Of a stretch of DNA of 64,000 bases, positions 1 through 9,207 are shown piece by piece. The position numbers and the translations under genes were made by a program. This stretch comes from Streptomyces albogriseolus (GTDB lineage: Bacteria; Actinomycetota; Actinomycetes; Streptomycetales; Streptomycetaceae): contig BMVA01000001.1 in the NCBI GenBank assembly GCA_014650475.1, forward strand, positions 372,001 to 436,000. Direction: 5' to 3'. Under the pieces are notes generated by a model. The model had not been told where the DNA came from. It did no database searches and saw nothing but the letters and a program-made list of their open reading frames with translations. How positions within the stretch are numbered: the first letter of the stretch is position 1; every line of letters begins with the position of its first letter.

Positions 1-256
1 CGAAGTGGCCAGATGGCCGAATATCCGCCGCCTCTTAATCGGCCTGAAACATTCCGATTCCGTCGTGCGCAGGGTGAAGAGAAACCCCTTGCGGTCATGA
101 AAGGGACGCTCCGCGGTCATCTCCGAACACCCCGCGCGTCTCCCGGGACGGTGGGCACGTCCTGTCACCGGACGCTGGACGCGACCGGTGCATACCGGCC
201 AGTATGCGTCGGGACCACGAGGCACCCCCGAGGCATCACGAGACAGGGCGGGACGG

Positions 257-1426
257 ATGGCGAAGCACTGGGCCGACTTCCAGTACGAGATCTACCTGAA
301 CGGGATGACGGGCGCCGTGCCGCGGCTGCCGACCGACCTGACCCGGCTGGAGGAGCTGACCGAGCAGCGCCTCGGCCCCGGTCCGGTCGGGTACGTGGCG
401 GGCAGCGCGGGCGACGGCAGCACCGCCCGCGCCAACCGGGCCGCCCTGGACCGCCGCAGGATCGTGCCGCGCATGCTGCGGGACGTCCACGAGCGCGACC
501 TGTCGGTGGAGGTGCTGGGCCGCCCGCTGCCCGCGCCGCTCGCCCTGGCGCCGGTCGGGGTGCTGTCGATCATGCATCCGGGCGCCGAGCCGGCGGCCGC
601 GCGCGCCGCGGCCGCGCAGGGCGTGCCGTTCGTGCTGTCGTCCGCGTCCAGCACGCCGATGGAGCAGGTCGCCGAGGCGATGGGGGACGCGGAGCGCTGG
701 TTCCAGCTGTACTGGCCCAAGGACGTGGAGGTGGCGCGGTCCTTCCTGGACCGGGCGAAGGCGGCCGGGTACACGGCGCTGGTCGTCACCCTGGACACGC
801 CGCTGCTGTCCTGGCGCCCGCGCGACCTCGACCAGGCGTACCTGCCGTTCCTGCGCGGCGTGGGCACCGCCAACTACTTCTCCGACCCGGCGTTCCGGGC
901 GGGGCTCGCGAAGCCCGTACACGAGGACCCGAACGCGGCGGTGATGCACTTCGTGGGCATGTTCGCCGACCCCGCGAAGACCTGGCCGGATCTGGCGTTC
1001 CTGCGGGAGAACTGGGACGGCCCGATCGTCCTCAAGGGCGTGCTGCACCCCGACGACGCCCGGCTGGCGGCCGACGCGGGCATGGACGGCGTGGTGGTGT
1101 CCAACCACGGCGGCCGGCAGGTGGCGGGCGCGGTCGCCGCGGCGGACGCGCTGCCCGGCGTGGTGCGGGCCGTCGGCGACCGGCTCACCGTGCTGTTCGA
1201 CAGCGGGGTGCGCACCGGCGACGACGTCTTCAAGGCGCTCGCGCTGGGCGCCCGCGCGGTGCTGGTGGGCCGTCCGTACGTGTACGGGCTGGGCCTGGAC
1301 GGACAGGCGGGCGTGGAGCACGTGATCCGCTGTCTGCTCGCCGAACTCGACCTCACCCTCGCCCTGTCGGGCCACTCGGGGCCGGGCACGGTGGGTCCCG
1401 GCGACCTCACGGAGGCAGCGGTCTGA
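257..1426 (+). CDS. FMN-dependent lactate 2-monooxygenase-type alpha-hydroxy acid oxidase
   Basis: 389-aa soluble enzyme of the FMN-dependent alpha-hydroxy acid dehydrogenase family (TIM barrel). The signature SNHGGRQ, holding the catalytic His and Arg, lies at about residues 279-285, and phosphate-binding DSGVRTG follows. An insertion after the WRPRDLD segment (about residues 190-245) resembles the active-site lid of lactate 2-monooxygenase, which turns L-lactate and O2 into acetate, CO2 and water; a plain lactate oxidase or other 2-hydroxy acid oxidase is possible. I chose the ATG at 257 because family homology begins at MAKHWADF; an upstream in-frame ATG at 188 would add 23 unlikely residues. 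It stands alone and ends in a bidirectional terminator. The rhamnose and lactate genes at 36-50 kb are not adjacent. Confidence 0.88.
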   Translation: MAKHWADFQYEIYLNGMTGAVPRLPTDLTRLEELTEQRLGPGPVGYVAGSAGDGSTARANRAALDRRRIVPRMLRDVHERDLSVEVLGRPLPAPLALAPVGVLSIMHPGAEPAAARAAAAQGVPFVLSSASSTPMEQVAEAMGDAERWFQLYWPKDVEVARSFLDRAKAAGYTALVVTLDTPLLSWRPRDLDQAYLPFLRGVGTANYFSDPAFRAGLAKPVHEDPNAAVMHFVGMFADPAKTWPDLAFLRENWDGPIVLKGVLHPDDARLAADAGMDGVVVSNHGGRQVAGAVAAADALPGVVRAVGDRLTVLFDSGVRTGDDVFKALALGARAVLVGRPYVYGLGLDGQAGVEHVIRCLLAELDLTLALSGHSGPGTVGPGDLTEAAV

Positions 1427-1434
1427 CTCCCCGT

Positions 1435-1460
1435 CCGGGGCGGCCGCGGGGCCGCCCCGG
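1435..1460. terminator. Bidirectional hairpin terminator
   Basis: Perfect 11-bp inverted repeat (CCGGGGCGGCC / GGCCGCCCCGG) with a GCGG loop. It lies between the convergent lactate monooxygenase and ricin-domain genes and would serve both strands. Confidence 0.75.
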
Positions 1461-1471
1461 AGGCGCGCGGC

Positions 1472-3118
1472 TCAGCTCACCGGTTCCGCCAGGCCGGCGT
1501 AGCGGGCGGAGGGGGCCGTCGGGCCGGTGACGGAGAGGGACTCGCTGGACGCGTCGGCGGAGCGGACCGGTTCGGCGGCCCAGCGCTGCTCCACGGTACG
1601 GTCGCGCACCTTGACGACGATGTCGGCGTTCGCGTCAGGGGTCGACGGGGCGAGCGCCATCCGCACGTCCCAGCGCGGCACCAGCTCGCCCTGCACCGTG
1701 AGGTCGTACCGCACGTCGTCGGCGGTCCGGTCGCCGGAGTCGGCGCAGGCGCCGAGGACGACCACGCCGGCGTCCTTGTGGGAGTCCAGGCACAGCCCCG
1801 GGTCGGCCACGCTGCGCAGCAGCCCGTCGTCCTCGTACGTCCACTGCTGGGTCCACGCCGTGGAGCACTTCGCCAGCCGGGCGCCGGAGCCGTCCCGGGG
1901 CTCGTCGCGGGTGTCCAGGCAGAGGCCGGAGGCGATGTTGCGCAGCCGGGTGCGGCTCGGCGCCGAGGGCAGGCCCGCCGCGCCGGGCGGGGAGGCGGAC
2001 GGCACGGCGGCCCGGCCGCCCGCGCCGGTGGCGCCCGTCGGGTCGGCGGTGCCGCCGTCCGGGGTGGACGAGCCGGCGATGAGCACGCTGACCAGCACGC
2101 CCGCGGACACCGCGCCCAGGCCGGTGAGCAGGGTGCGGGTGGAGCGCACCGGGTCGGGCAGCGCCATGGCGAGCCGGTCGGGCACCGGGAACCGGGACAG
2201 CAGCCGGTGCCGGCCGCCCGCGTGCCCGTCCCCGTCGCCGCGGCGACGGCGGCGTCCGGTGCGGCCGGAGCGCGGTCCTGACACGGCGCGGCCCGGTCGT
2301 GAGTCGAGGTAGCGCCGGGCTCCCCACCCCAGCACGGCCTCCGCGAGGAGCGTGCCCAGTCCGGACTCGAAGTGGCCGAGCTGCTCGGCCGCGTTGCGGC
2401 AGTAGCGGCACTCGGCCATGTGCTGCCGCACGTCGGGCAGCAGCTCGCCGCCCCGGCGGATGGGCACGTCCAGCAGCCGGTTGTAGTAGCGGCACTCCTG
2501 TGTGGGCGCCAGTTCCTGATGGGCGCGGACGAGACCCTGACGGAACTTGTCGCGCGCCTGGTCGAGCGCGCCCGACGCGAGGTCGGCGTCCGTGCCGAGC
2601 AGTCCGGCGGGCACGGACACCGGCTCGGCCTCGACCTCGACATGCCAGAGCAGACAGCGCGCGAGCGCGGGCAGGGACCGGAACGCCCGCTGGGCGAGGG
2701 CGCGGTTCTCCGGCGTCATGGTCGTCGCCGCGCGCATGCCCCGTCCGCCCGCCGGTTTCAGCAGCCCGGGCAGCACCTCCGCCACATGGTCGTCGGCGGC
2801 CCACTCGCGGACCGTGTCCCGCACCCCCACGAGCAGGACGGGACGGAGGGCGACGGCGGACTCGCCGAGGGCGACCCGGTCGAGCACACGGTGCAGGGCG
2901 GCCCCGGTGACCATGGCGGCGGTCCGCCCGCCGGAGGCGAGGCACACGGTCGCGTAGTCGTGCATCGCATGCCAGTGACGCGCCGTCAGCAGGGCGACGG
3001 AACGGGCGGCCTCGGCCTCCGGCCGTCCCCGCAGCCGCGCGGCGAGCGCCTCGTCGGATTCCCCGGGATCACCGCCCGGCGGGGGATAGGGAGGACGAGG
3101 GGGGTGGGGGGTGTGCAC
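1472..3118 (-). CDS. Sigma-like/zinc-finger membrane protein with C-terminal ricin B lectin domain
   Basis: 548-aa predicted single-pass membrane protein with an unusual domain order. Residues about 25-190 look like a degenerate ECF-sigma layout: a region-2-like helix around ARHWHAMHDYATV and a region-4-like stretch around FRSLPALARCLLWH. A zinc-binding HMAECRYC motif (HxxxCxxC, about 232-239) follows, as in ZAS anti-sigma factors. After a basic Arg-rich linker come one transmembrane helix (about 325-346), a Pro/Ala/Gly-rich outer linker, and one ricin-type repeat (CLDTRDEP, QQWTY, CLDS, about 390-450). I chose GTG at 3118 because GGAAGGA lies 8 nt upstream; GTG at 3169 is in frame but lacks a site. 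Function is unknown. An envelope carbohydrate sensor signalling to transcription is inference. No sigma-factor gene is adjacent. Confidence 0.72.
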   Translation of the reverse strand: MHTPHPPRPPYPPPGGDPGESDEALAARLRGRPEAEAARSVALLTARHWHAMHDYATVCLASGGRTAAMVTGAALHRVLDRVALGESAVALRPVLLVGVRDTVREWAADDHVAEVLPGLLKPAGGRGMRAATTMTPENRALAQRAFRSLPALARCLLWHVEVEAEPVSVPAGLLGTDADLASGALDQARDKFRQGLVRAHQELAPTQECRYYNRLLDVPIRRGGELLPDVRQHMAECRYCRNAAEQLGHFESGLGTLLAEAVLGWGARRYLDSRPGRAVSGPRSGRTGRRRRRGDGDGHAGGRHRLLSRFPVPDRLAMALPDPVRSTRTLLTGLGAVSAGVLVSVLIAGSSTPDGGTADPTGATGAGGRAAVPSASPPGAAGLPSAPSRTRLRNIASGLCLDTRDEPRDGSGARLAKCSTAWTQQWTYEDDGLLRSVADPGLCLDSHKDAGVVVLGACADSGDRTADDVRYDLTVQGELVPRWDVRMALAPSTPDANADIVVKVRDRTVEQRWAAEPVRSADASSESLSVTGPTAPSARYAGLAEPVS

Positions 3119-3529
3119 TGAGATTGGTTCCTTCCCACAGCGCATGTGACATTCGAGCGTTTCCGACACCGAAAAGGGACGCGAGATCGTGCGTGCCTTC
3201 CGGGTGTGGCGCGGGGGGCGGGAATTGTCCGGCGGCGCTTCCGACCCGGTTCATCAACGCGCGAGCGTCCCCGGCCTTTCCCCCCTCACGGGTGGCTCAC
3301 TCTCGCACAACCCGTGCGCGGCCAACAAGGCGGTCGGGCAACATCCCCCCGTTGACAGAAAGTCAAAAGGAGAAGGCGCTCCGCGAACCGCGTTCCGGCA
3401 TTCACGGCGCCTTTTCGGGATGGTGCGCGCTTCCGTGAAAAGAGGCGACGGGAAGGCGTGACCAAGGTGTGATGCGAAGGCGCGCGCACCACTCCCCCGG
3501 CTGTGCCTTTCCGAGGACGCGCGGGTGTG
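3119..3529. other. Non-coding gap upstream of the ricin-domain gene
   Basis: About 410 bp without a supportable gene. It is less GC-rich than its neighbours and holds a short inverted repeat, TTGAC-agaaa-GTCAA (3352-3366), which contains a TTGACA -35-like hexamer on the plus strand and a TTGACT on the minus strand. Promoter signals for the minus-strand ricin-domain gene probably lie here. Short frames in the gap lack a start with a ribosome binding site and normal codon bias. Confidence 0.5.
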
Positions 3530-3907
3530 TCAGATCTGCCAGGACCGCAGCCGGTCGGCGGCGCCGTACACGTCGGTCGCACCGGAGATCAGGTCGCGCG
3601 CGAGATCGACCAGGGCGCCGTAGGGCGGGTCGATGCCGGCCCCGCTGACGTACATGTAGGCGACGGCCGTGGCGCAGGCGAAGCGGGCGTTGGCCGAGGG
3701 CAGCGGGCGGAGCACGGCGAGGGTGTGCAGCAGGGCGGCGGCCCGCCAGGCGGCGTCGGAGTCGACACCGAGCCGGGGCGGGTCGACGCGGTGCCGGGCC
3801 ACGGCCGCCACCAGGGCGGAGAAGTCGTTGACGGTGGGCTGGTCGGGGAGGACCTCTTCGTGCCGCTGGAGCAGCCAGGGCACGTCGATGTGCAGCGCGG
3901 GCGGCAT
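3530..3907 (-). CDS. Fic/Doc-family toxin with degenerate catalytic motif
   Basis: 125-aa alpha-helical protein of the Doc (death-on-curing) branch of the Fic fold. In active Doc the motif HxFx(D/N)xNKR binds NTP to phosphorylate elongation factor Tu. The corresponding stretch here, LRPLPSANARFA (about residues 65-77), keeps the Asn and Arg and the helix after them but lacks the catalytic His. It begins 3 nt after the stop of the ribbon-helix-helix gene, giving the usual antitoxin-toxin order. A Streptomyces toxin component is the best call from family architecture; whether it is enzymatically active cannot be told. A decayed or repurposed Fic protein is the alternative. Confidence 0.72.
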   Translation of the reverse strand: MPPALHIDVPWLLQRHEEVLPDQPTVNDFSALVAAVARHRVDPPRLGVDSDAAWRAAALLHTLAVLRPLPSANARFACATAVAYMYVSGAGIDPPYGALVDLARDLISGATDVYGAADRLRSWQI

Positions 3908-3910
3908 CGG

Positions 3911-4156
3911 TCAGGCGGCCCGTCCCGCGCCCTTGACGGGCGGTTCGTCGTCGGGGAACGCGGCGGCGAACTCGTCGGCGTGCGTGGCGAAGAAGCGGCG
4001 GAAGGCCTCGGCGCCCTCCTGGAGGGCGCGGTGACGGGCGATGTCGGCCGCTGCCGCCTCCCGGACGAGCGCCTTCATGGACGTACCGCGTTCCTTGGCG
4101 ATCTGCCGCAGGTCCTCGAGCTCGCGGTCGCTGAACTCCACGTTGAGAGCTGGCAT
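3911..4156 (-). CDS. Ribbon-helix-helix antitoxin
   Basis: 81-aa protein. The first 45 residues fit a ribbon-helix-helix DNA-binding fold: a short beta strand (MPALNVEFSD), helix A (ELEDLRQIAKERG) and helix B (SMKALVREAAA). The acidic, flexible C-terminal half (FRRFFATHADEF onward) is the part that normally binds and neutralises a toxin. It is the first gene of a two-gene operon with the Doc-like toxin 3 bp downstream. Such antitoxins usually repress their own promoter, which would lie at 4157-4235; I see no clear palindrome there. Confidence 0.75.
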   Translation of the reverse strand: MPALNVEFSDRELEDLRQIAKERGTSMKALVREAAAADIARHRALQEGAEAFRRFFATHADEFAAAFPDDEPPVKGAGRAA

Positions 4157-4239
4157 GGGATTACGGTACCGCTCGGGTACTGAACAGTAAATAGCCGCAG
4201 GTCAGAGCGTATGCTATGGGGTACCGGACGATACGGGGG

Positions 4240-4270
4240 CGGGCCGGTGACCGCGGTGGTCACCGGCCCG
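4240..4270. terminator. Hairpin terminator of the cellulase gene
   Basis: A perfect 13-bp stem (CGGGCCGGTGACC / GGTCACCGGCCCG) with the 5-nt loop GCGGT. It lies 17 nt past the stop of the minus-strand GH9 gene, where it should end that transcript before the antitoxin gene. Confidence 0.78.
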
Positions 4271-4286
4271 CGCGAGGAGGGACAGG

Positions 4287-6530
4287 TCAGCCCTGGTCGG
4301 CCACGAAGGAGGCCATGCGGGTCAGGGCGGCGTTCCAGTTGATGGTGTGCTCGTTGGTCGACCAGGACTGGATGTCGTCGATGAAGCAGAACTGTCCGGT
4401 GCAGCCCTGCAGTTTCGACTGGGCGAACGGGTCCTGGATGCTGGAGTTGGGTCCGCCGGACAGGGTGCCGGCGGGCGGGTTGGGCAGGTTCGGGTCGAGC
4501 TGGCGGGCGTACCACCGGCTGTGCTGGTTCTTGGCGTGAACCTCGCCGTAGCCGGTGACGTAGGAGATGTTGAGCGCGTTGCGGCCGAGGATGTAGTCCA
4601 TGCTCTGCAGGGCGGCGTCCCGGTACTTCGCCGCGCCGGTGAGGTCGTAGGCGGTGGCGAGGACGACGGCGTTGTTGAGCACCTGGTGGCTGGAGCCCCA
4701 GTCGTAGAGGTTGCCCTCCGGCGCGTACGGCATCCCGTACGGGTGCGCCTTGAGGGTGGCCAGGTAGCGGTCGGCGCCCTCGACGACGGAGCGGCGGACC
4801 TTGTCGAGTCCGGGCAGCCTGTTCGGCACGGTGGCGAGGTCGAGCCGGCCGGCCGCGGCGGTGCGCGCCCAGTCGAAGCCGTTCGGGCCGAAGATGTCCG
4901 CGGTGTGCACCGGGGAGTTCAGCACATGGTCCCTGAACTCCCGCTCGCCGGTGGTGAGGTAGAGCTCGGCGGCCGCCCAGTAGAACTCGTCGGACACGGT
5001 GGCGTCCGGGTAGGCGCCGCCGCCGACGCCGTCGTCCGGGTCGGCGAGCCGGTCCGGGTGGGCCAGTGCGGCGGCCCAGGCCTTGCGCGCCGCGGCCAGG
5101 GCGCGGTCGGCGAACTGCTTGTCGTAGGCGCGGTACAGCCGGGCCGCCTGGGCCGCCGTGGCCGCGAGGTTCAGGGTGGCGGCGGTCGTCGGCGGGTGCA
5201 GCTCGCGCTGCTGCGGGTCGTCGTCGGGCAGCAGGGGCAGCCCGGTCCACTGCTCGTCGTGGATCTTGTGGTGGGCCATGCCGGCCAGCGGCTCGCCGTC
5301 GGGCACCTGCATCTTCAGCAGGAACTCCAGCTCCCAGCGTGCCTCGTCGAGGAGGTCGGGGACCTTGTTGCCGCTCTCGGGGATGTTCAGCGTCCCGTCG
5401 CCGAGCTTGTGCGCCCGGCCCGTGCGGGCGTGCCTGGCGCGCTCGTAGGTGCTGAGCACCTCCCAGGTGCTGATGCCGCCGTTGACGACGTACTTGCCGT
5501 GGTCGCCGGCGTCGTACCAGCCGCCGGTGACGTCCAGGGTGTAGTCGCACTCCCCGGGCCGGCAGGGCACCGCCCCGTCGCCCTTGTTCGGGGCGACGTC
5601 CACGTGACCGGCCGGGCGGCCGTAGCCGGGGCGCAGGTCCTCGCGGATCGCCACGCCGCTGCGCTGGGTGTAGTAGTACTTCGCCGCGTCCAGCCGCAGC
5701 CGCTCGTAGATCTTCGCGTCGATGTCGAAGGGGTGGCTGGTCTCGCCGTCCGCCGTCAGGGTGAAGCCGGCGCCGTGGCCCCGGTAGGAGCCGAAGTCGA
5801 CGGAGTGCACGTTCTGCCCGGAGGAGGCGTCGACGCCGCGCGGCACGGTCCAGCCGGTGCGGACCACCCGGCCGGTGCCGTCCTTGAGCTGCCAGGCCAG
5901 CTTCCGGGTGGCGTCGGTGACGAGTGTGGCGTTCTTCGGCCCGGCCGGCAGATAGCCGACCTGGTTCACCCGGACGCGCGGCCCGGTGTCCGGCTCGTAC
6001 GGCTCGGGGGCGACGCCGCCGAGCAGCGACACGTCGTCCACGCAGAACCGCCAGGGGTCGGGGCTGCCGCCGAGCTGGAAGCCGACCTGGGCCTGTTCCG
6101 TGTCCGCCGGTGCGGTGAAGGTGTACGCGTACGTGTCGCCGGAGACGCTGAGCTGCGGCGACACCTCGTAGTAGGTGTCGTACGGCGCCACCTGGAGGCC
6201 GACGATCGCCCGGACCACATGACCGGCGGGCGAGCCGGTCGCGCTGAAGGAGAAGCGGTACGTCTCCCCCTCCACCAGGGTGATGTCGTTGTGGCCCACG
6301 GCCGCGTCCCAGCGGTTGGCGGTGCCGCCGGGCACGTCGGCGCACAGGCGGCCCTCGGAGGCGCCCGCGGTGACGCCCTCGGAGGCCCACCAGGGGTCGG
6401 TGCCGTTGTCGAAGGTGCCGTTGCGCACCTGCTCGACCTCGTCCGCCCCGGCCGGGGCGGCGGGCATCGCGGTGAGCGCGGTCGCCAGCAGACCGGTGAG
6501 GGTCAGCAGCGCGGTTCTGCGTCGTTTCAC
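4287..6530 (-). CDS. Secreted glycoside hydrolase family 9 cellulase (endoglucanase)
   Basis: 747-aa exported enzyme. The signal peptide is [11 protein letters not shown] plus a hydrophobic core ending near APAGADE (about residue 30). A carbohydrate-binding module of the CBM4/9 type follows (about 35-170; NGTFDNG at its start), then an Ig-like CelD_N domain ([10 protein letters not shown], about 180-265), then the GH9 (alpha/alpha)6 barrel. The catalytic base region [10 protein letters not shown] is at about 337-346, and the catalytic acid lies in [11 protein letters not shown] near residue 723. Both are intact, so beta-1,4-glucan hydrolysis by inversion is expected. I chose GTG at 6530: GAGGAG lies 7 nt upstream and the signal peptide then starts correctly; a longer frame to 6605 would bury it. 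A perfect CebR box lies 44 bp upstream. Confidence 0.92.
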   Translation of the reverse strand: MKRRRTALLTLTGLLATALTAMPAAPAGADEVEQVRNGTFDNGTDPWWASEGVTAGASEGRLCADVPGGTANRWDAAVGHNDITLVEGETYRFSFSATGSPAGHVVRAIVGLQVAPYDTYYEVSPQLSVSGDTYAYTFTAPADTEQAQVGFQLGGSPDPWRFCVDDVSLLGGVAPEPYEPDTGPRVRVNQVGYLPAGPKNATLVTDATRKLAWQLKDGTGRVVRTGWTVPRGVDASSGQNVHSVDFGSYRGHGAGFTLTADGETSHPFDIDAKIYERLRLDAAKYYYTQRSGVAIREDLRPGYGRPAGHVDVAPNKGDGAVPCRPGECDYTLDVTGGWYDAGDHGKYVVNGGISTWEVLSTYERARHARTGRAHKLGDGTLNIPESGNKVPDLLDEARWELEFLLKMQVPDGEPLAGMAHHKIHDEQWTGLPLLPDDDPQQRELHPPTTAATLNLAATAAQAARLYRAYDKQFADRALAAARKAWAAALAHPDRLADPDDGVGGGAYPDATVSDEFYWAAAELYLTTGEREFRDHVLNSPVHTADIFGPNGFDWARTAAAGRLDLATVPNRLPGLDKVRRSVVEGADRYLATLKAHPYGMPYAPEGNLYDWGSSHQVLNNAVVLATAYDLTGAAKYRDAALQSMDYILGRNALNISYVTGYGEVHAKNQHSRWYARQLDPNLPNPPAGTLSGGPNSSIQDPFAQSKLQGCTGQFCFIDDIQSWSTNEHTINWNAALTRMASFVADQG

Positions 6531-6573
6531 GTCTGGGCTCCTCTGCGGAGGTACGGGGGTACGGGGGCGCGAA

Positions 6574-6587
6574 TGGGAGCGCTCCCA
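6574..6587. promoter_or_regulatory. CebR operator (cellulose/cello-oligosaccharide repressor box)
   Basis: The 14-bp perfect palindrome TGGGAGCGCTCCCA is the consensus site of CebR, the LacI-family repressor that senses cellobiose/cellotriose in Streptomyces. It sits between a possible TTGACG -35 (6628-6633, minus strand) and the start codon of the GH9 cellulase, just downstream of the likely transcription start. Induction of the cellulase by cello-oligosaccharides is the expected outcome. No cebR gene lies in this window. Confidence 0.88.
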
Positions 6588-6774
6588 ACTCCGTGCGCCG
6601 CCCATGGTTGTGGCAGATGTGACACCTCGTCAACGGTCGTGACACGAAGAGAGCCCTCCGGGATGCCGCGGAGGCGGCGGCACCGGTTCCCGTTCATGTC
6701 GCGCGCGGACCCACTAGGCTGGGACTCTGGCGATACACCGGTTCACGGTGAGTGTGCGCGATGGAGTGGCGACG

Positions 6775-9153
6775 ATGAGGCCGGACGACCCGTTCGACGA
6801 TGCGGTGACGGCCCGGGCCGTCATCGCCGCCGACGGCACGCTCGCGCGGTGGAGCGAGGGAGCGCGCCTGCTGCTGGGACACCGGGCCGAGGAGGTCGTC
6901 GGCCGCCCCGCCGCCGAGCTGCTGGCCGACAGCACGGGGCCGCTGCCGCTGCCCGCCGACCGCTGGAGCGGCACGCTGGTGCTGCGCCACCGCGACGGCG
7001 GCACGGTGAGCGTCTGGGTGCTCGCCCACCACCGGCAGCCCGGCGGCGACGGCCCCGGCGAGTGGCTCGCGGTCACCCCGCTGGAGGCCACCGACCACGA
7101 CCTTCCCGACGATCCGCTGGTCAGGAAGGCCGTCTTCCAGTCGCCGTGCGCCACGATGGTCTTCGACCAGGGGCTGCGGCTGCGCGGCGTCAACGACGCG
7201 ATGGCCCGGCTCCTCGGCCTGCCGGCCGACCATCTGCGCGGGCTGCGCCCCACCGACATCGGGGGCCGCCCGCAGCACAGCGAGCTGGAGCGGCAGCTGC
7301 GGCACGTGCTGCGCACCGGGCGGCCGCACGACATGCAGACCCATATGAAGGCCAGGGCCGAGAACCACGCGCACGCCTGGCTGGCCCGGCTGGCGCCGCT
7401 CACCGACCGGTCGGGGCGGGTGCGGGGCGTGTGCGTCACCGCCCACGACTTCACCGAGCAGTTCCGGGCCCGGGAGCGGCTCCAGCTGGTCAACGAGGCC
7501 AGCTCGCGCATCGGCACCACCCTGGACGTCACCCGGACGGCGCAGGAGCTGGCGGACGTCTGCGTGCCCGCGCTCGCCGACTTCGTCTGCGTGGAGCTGC
7601 TCGAGCCGGAGGAGGGCGAGGAGGACACGCCCGCCCGGCTGTCCCCGCCGGTGTCGCTGCGCCGGGTCGCCCAGCGGGCGCTGACCGACGACACCCCGGA
7701 GGCCGTCACCCAGGTGGGCGAGGTCGTCGTGTATCCGGAGGACTCACCGCAGGCGGACTCGCTGGTCGCCGGGCACAGCATCGTCGCCTCCGTGCCGGCC
7801 GGCGACCTCGACTCCTGGCTGTCCGCGGACGAGACGCAGGCCCGGCGGATCGAGAAGTTCGGCGTGCACTCGATGCTGTCCGTGCCGCTCCAGGCGCGCG
7901 GCACGACCCTCGGGGTGGCCGCCTTCACCCGCTTCAGCCAGCCGGAGGCGTTCACCCACGACGACGTGCTGCTGGCCGAGGAGGTCACCGCGCGCGCCGC
8001 CGTCTGCATCGACAACGCCCGCCGCTACTCGCGGGAGCGGGAGACCACGCTCACCCTCCAGCGGAGTCTGCTGCCCCGGACCCTGCCGCGGACGGCCGCC
8101 CTGGAGGCCGCCACCCGCTATCTGCCGGCCGCGCGCTCCGGGGTGGGCGGCGACTGGTTCGACGTGATCCCGCTCTCCGGGATGCGGGTCGCCATGGTCG
8201 TCGGGGACGTCGTGGGGCACGGCATCCAGGCATCGGCGACGATGGGCCGGCTGCGCACGGCCGTGCGCACCCTCGCCGACATCGACCTCGCCCCCGACGA
8301 GCTGCTCACCCACCTCGACGACCTGGTGCTGCACCTGTCCGAGGAGGCGGGCGGCGACTCCGGTCCCGGGGAGGTCGGCGCGACCTGTCTGTACGCGGTG
8401 TACGACCCGGTGTCGCGGCGCTGCACGCTGTCCCGGGCGGGGCATCCGCCGCCCGTGGTGATCCCGCCGGGCGGGCCCGCGCTCCACCTCGAGCTGCCGT
8501 CGGGGCCGCCGCTGGGGCTCGGCGGGCTGCCGTTCGAGTCGGCGGAGTTCGAGCTGTCCGACGACAGCGTGCTGGCGTTCTACACCGACGGGCTGGTCAC
8601 CTCGCGGGGGCAGGACGCCGACCAGGGCGAGGCCCTGCTGCTCGAGGCGCTGTCCGGTGCGTCGGGTCCGCTGGACGAGACATGCGACCGGGTGCTGAAC
8701 AGCATGCTGGCGCCGGGCGGCGCGACCGACGACGTGGCGCTGCTGATGGCACGCCTGCGCGGTCTGCCGTCCTCCCAGGTCACCACCTGGGACATCCCGG
8801 CCGATCCGGCGCTGGTGGCCCCCATCCGCAAGCAGGTCCTCGACCAGCTCGCCGCGTGGGAGCTCCTCGGCGCGTCGTTCACGGCGGAGCTGGTGGTGAG
8901 CGAGCTGGTCACCAACGCCATCCGCTACGGCGCCCCGCCGATCCGGCTGCGGCTGATCCACGACGCGGCGACCCTGATCTGCGAGGTCTCCGACACCAGC
9001 CACACGGCTCCGCACCTGCGCCGCGCCAAGACCTGGGACGAGGGCGGCCGCGGCCTGCTGCTGGTCGCGCAGCTCACCCAGCGCTGGGGCACCCGCCACA
9101 CGACGGAGGGCAAGACGATCTGGGCGGAACTGGCGCTGGCGGACATGGAGTGA
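6775..9153 (+). CDS. PAS-PAS-GAF-SpoIIE protein phosphatase with histidine-kinase-like ATPase domain
   Basis: 792-aa cytoplasmic regulator. Order: PAS-like domain (about 10-110), second PAS (about 120-245), GAF (about 250-410), PP2C-type SpoIIE phosphatase (about 440-655, metal site GGDWFDVI near 458 and GDVVGHG near 480), and a C-terminal RsbW-like ATPase (about 670-790, N box SELVTNAIRYG near 710). Such proteins sense a ligand and switch a STAS anti-anti-sigma partner by dephosphorylation or phosphorylation, tuning stress sigma factors. No partner is adjacent; the nearest STAS gene is at 16217. I chose ATG 6775 because GGAG lies 8 nt before it; GTG 6748 would add nine residues. Confidence 0.9.
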   Translation: MRPDDPFDDAVTARAVIAADGTLARWSEGARLLLGHRAEEVVGRPAAELLADSTGPLPLPADRWSGTLVLRHRDGGTVSVWVLAHHRQPGGDGPGEWLAVTPLEATDHDLPDDPLVRKAVFQSPCATMVFDQGLRLRGVNDAMARLLGLPADHLRGLRPTDIGGRPQHSELERQLRHVLRTGRPHDMQTHMKARAENHAHAWLARLAPLTDRSGRVRGVCVTAHDFTEQFRARERLQLVNEASSRIGTTLDVTRTAQELADVCVPALADFVCVELLEPEEGEEDTPARLSPPVSLRRVAQRALTDDTPEAVTQVGEVVVYPEDSPQADSLVAGHSIVASVPAGDLDSWLSADETQARRIEKFGVHSMLSVPLQARGTTLGVAAFTRFSQPEAFTHDDVLLAEEVTARAAVCIDNARRYSRERETTLTLQRSLLPRTLPRTAALEAATRYLPAARSGVGGDWFDVIPLSGMRVAMVVGDVVGHGIQASATMGRLRTAVRTLADIDLAPDELLTHLDDLVLHLSEEAGGDSGPGEVGATCLYAVYDPVSRRCTLSRAGHPPPVVIPPGGPALHLELPSGPPLGLGGLPFESAEFELSDDSVLAFYTDGLVTSRGQDADQGEALLLEALSGASGPLDETCDRVLNSMLAPGGATDDVALLMARLRGLPSSQVTTWDIPADPALVAPIRKQVLDQLAAWELLGASFTAELVVSELVTNAIRYGAPPIRLRLIHDAATLICEVSDTSHTAPHLRRAKTWDEGGRGLLLVAQLTQRWGTRHTTEGKTIWAELALADME

Positions 9154-9160
9154 CCCCGGT

Positions 9161-9191
9161 GGGGGCCGCTCCACGAAGGTGGGCGGCCCCC
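9161..9191. terminator. Bidirectional terminator
   Basis: Stem GGGGGCCGC / GCGGCCCCC extended by CCAC / GTGG after a one-base bulge, with loop GAAG. It lies between the convergent SpoIIE phosphatase and aldo/keto reductase genes. Confidence 0.7.
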
Positions 9192-9207
9192 GCCGCGGTG
9201 CGGCGCG

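Noticed and set aside
1-256. A gene fragment at the left edge
   Set aside because: The frames lack homology and normal codon bias; I see only a probable promoter region of the lactate monooxygenase gene.
3352-3376. A small gene after the AAAAGGAG sequence in the gap upstream of the ricin-domain gene
   Set aside because: No ATG, GTG or TTG at a useful distance begins a frame with Streptomyces codon bias.
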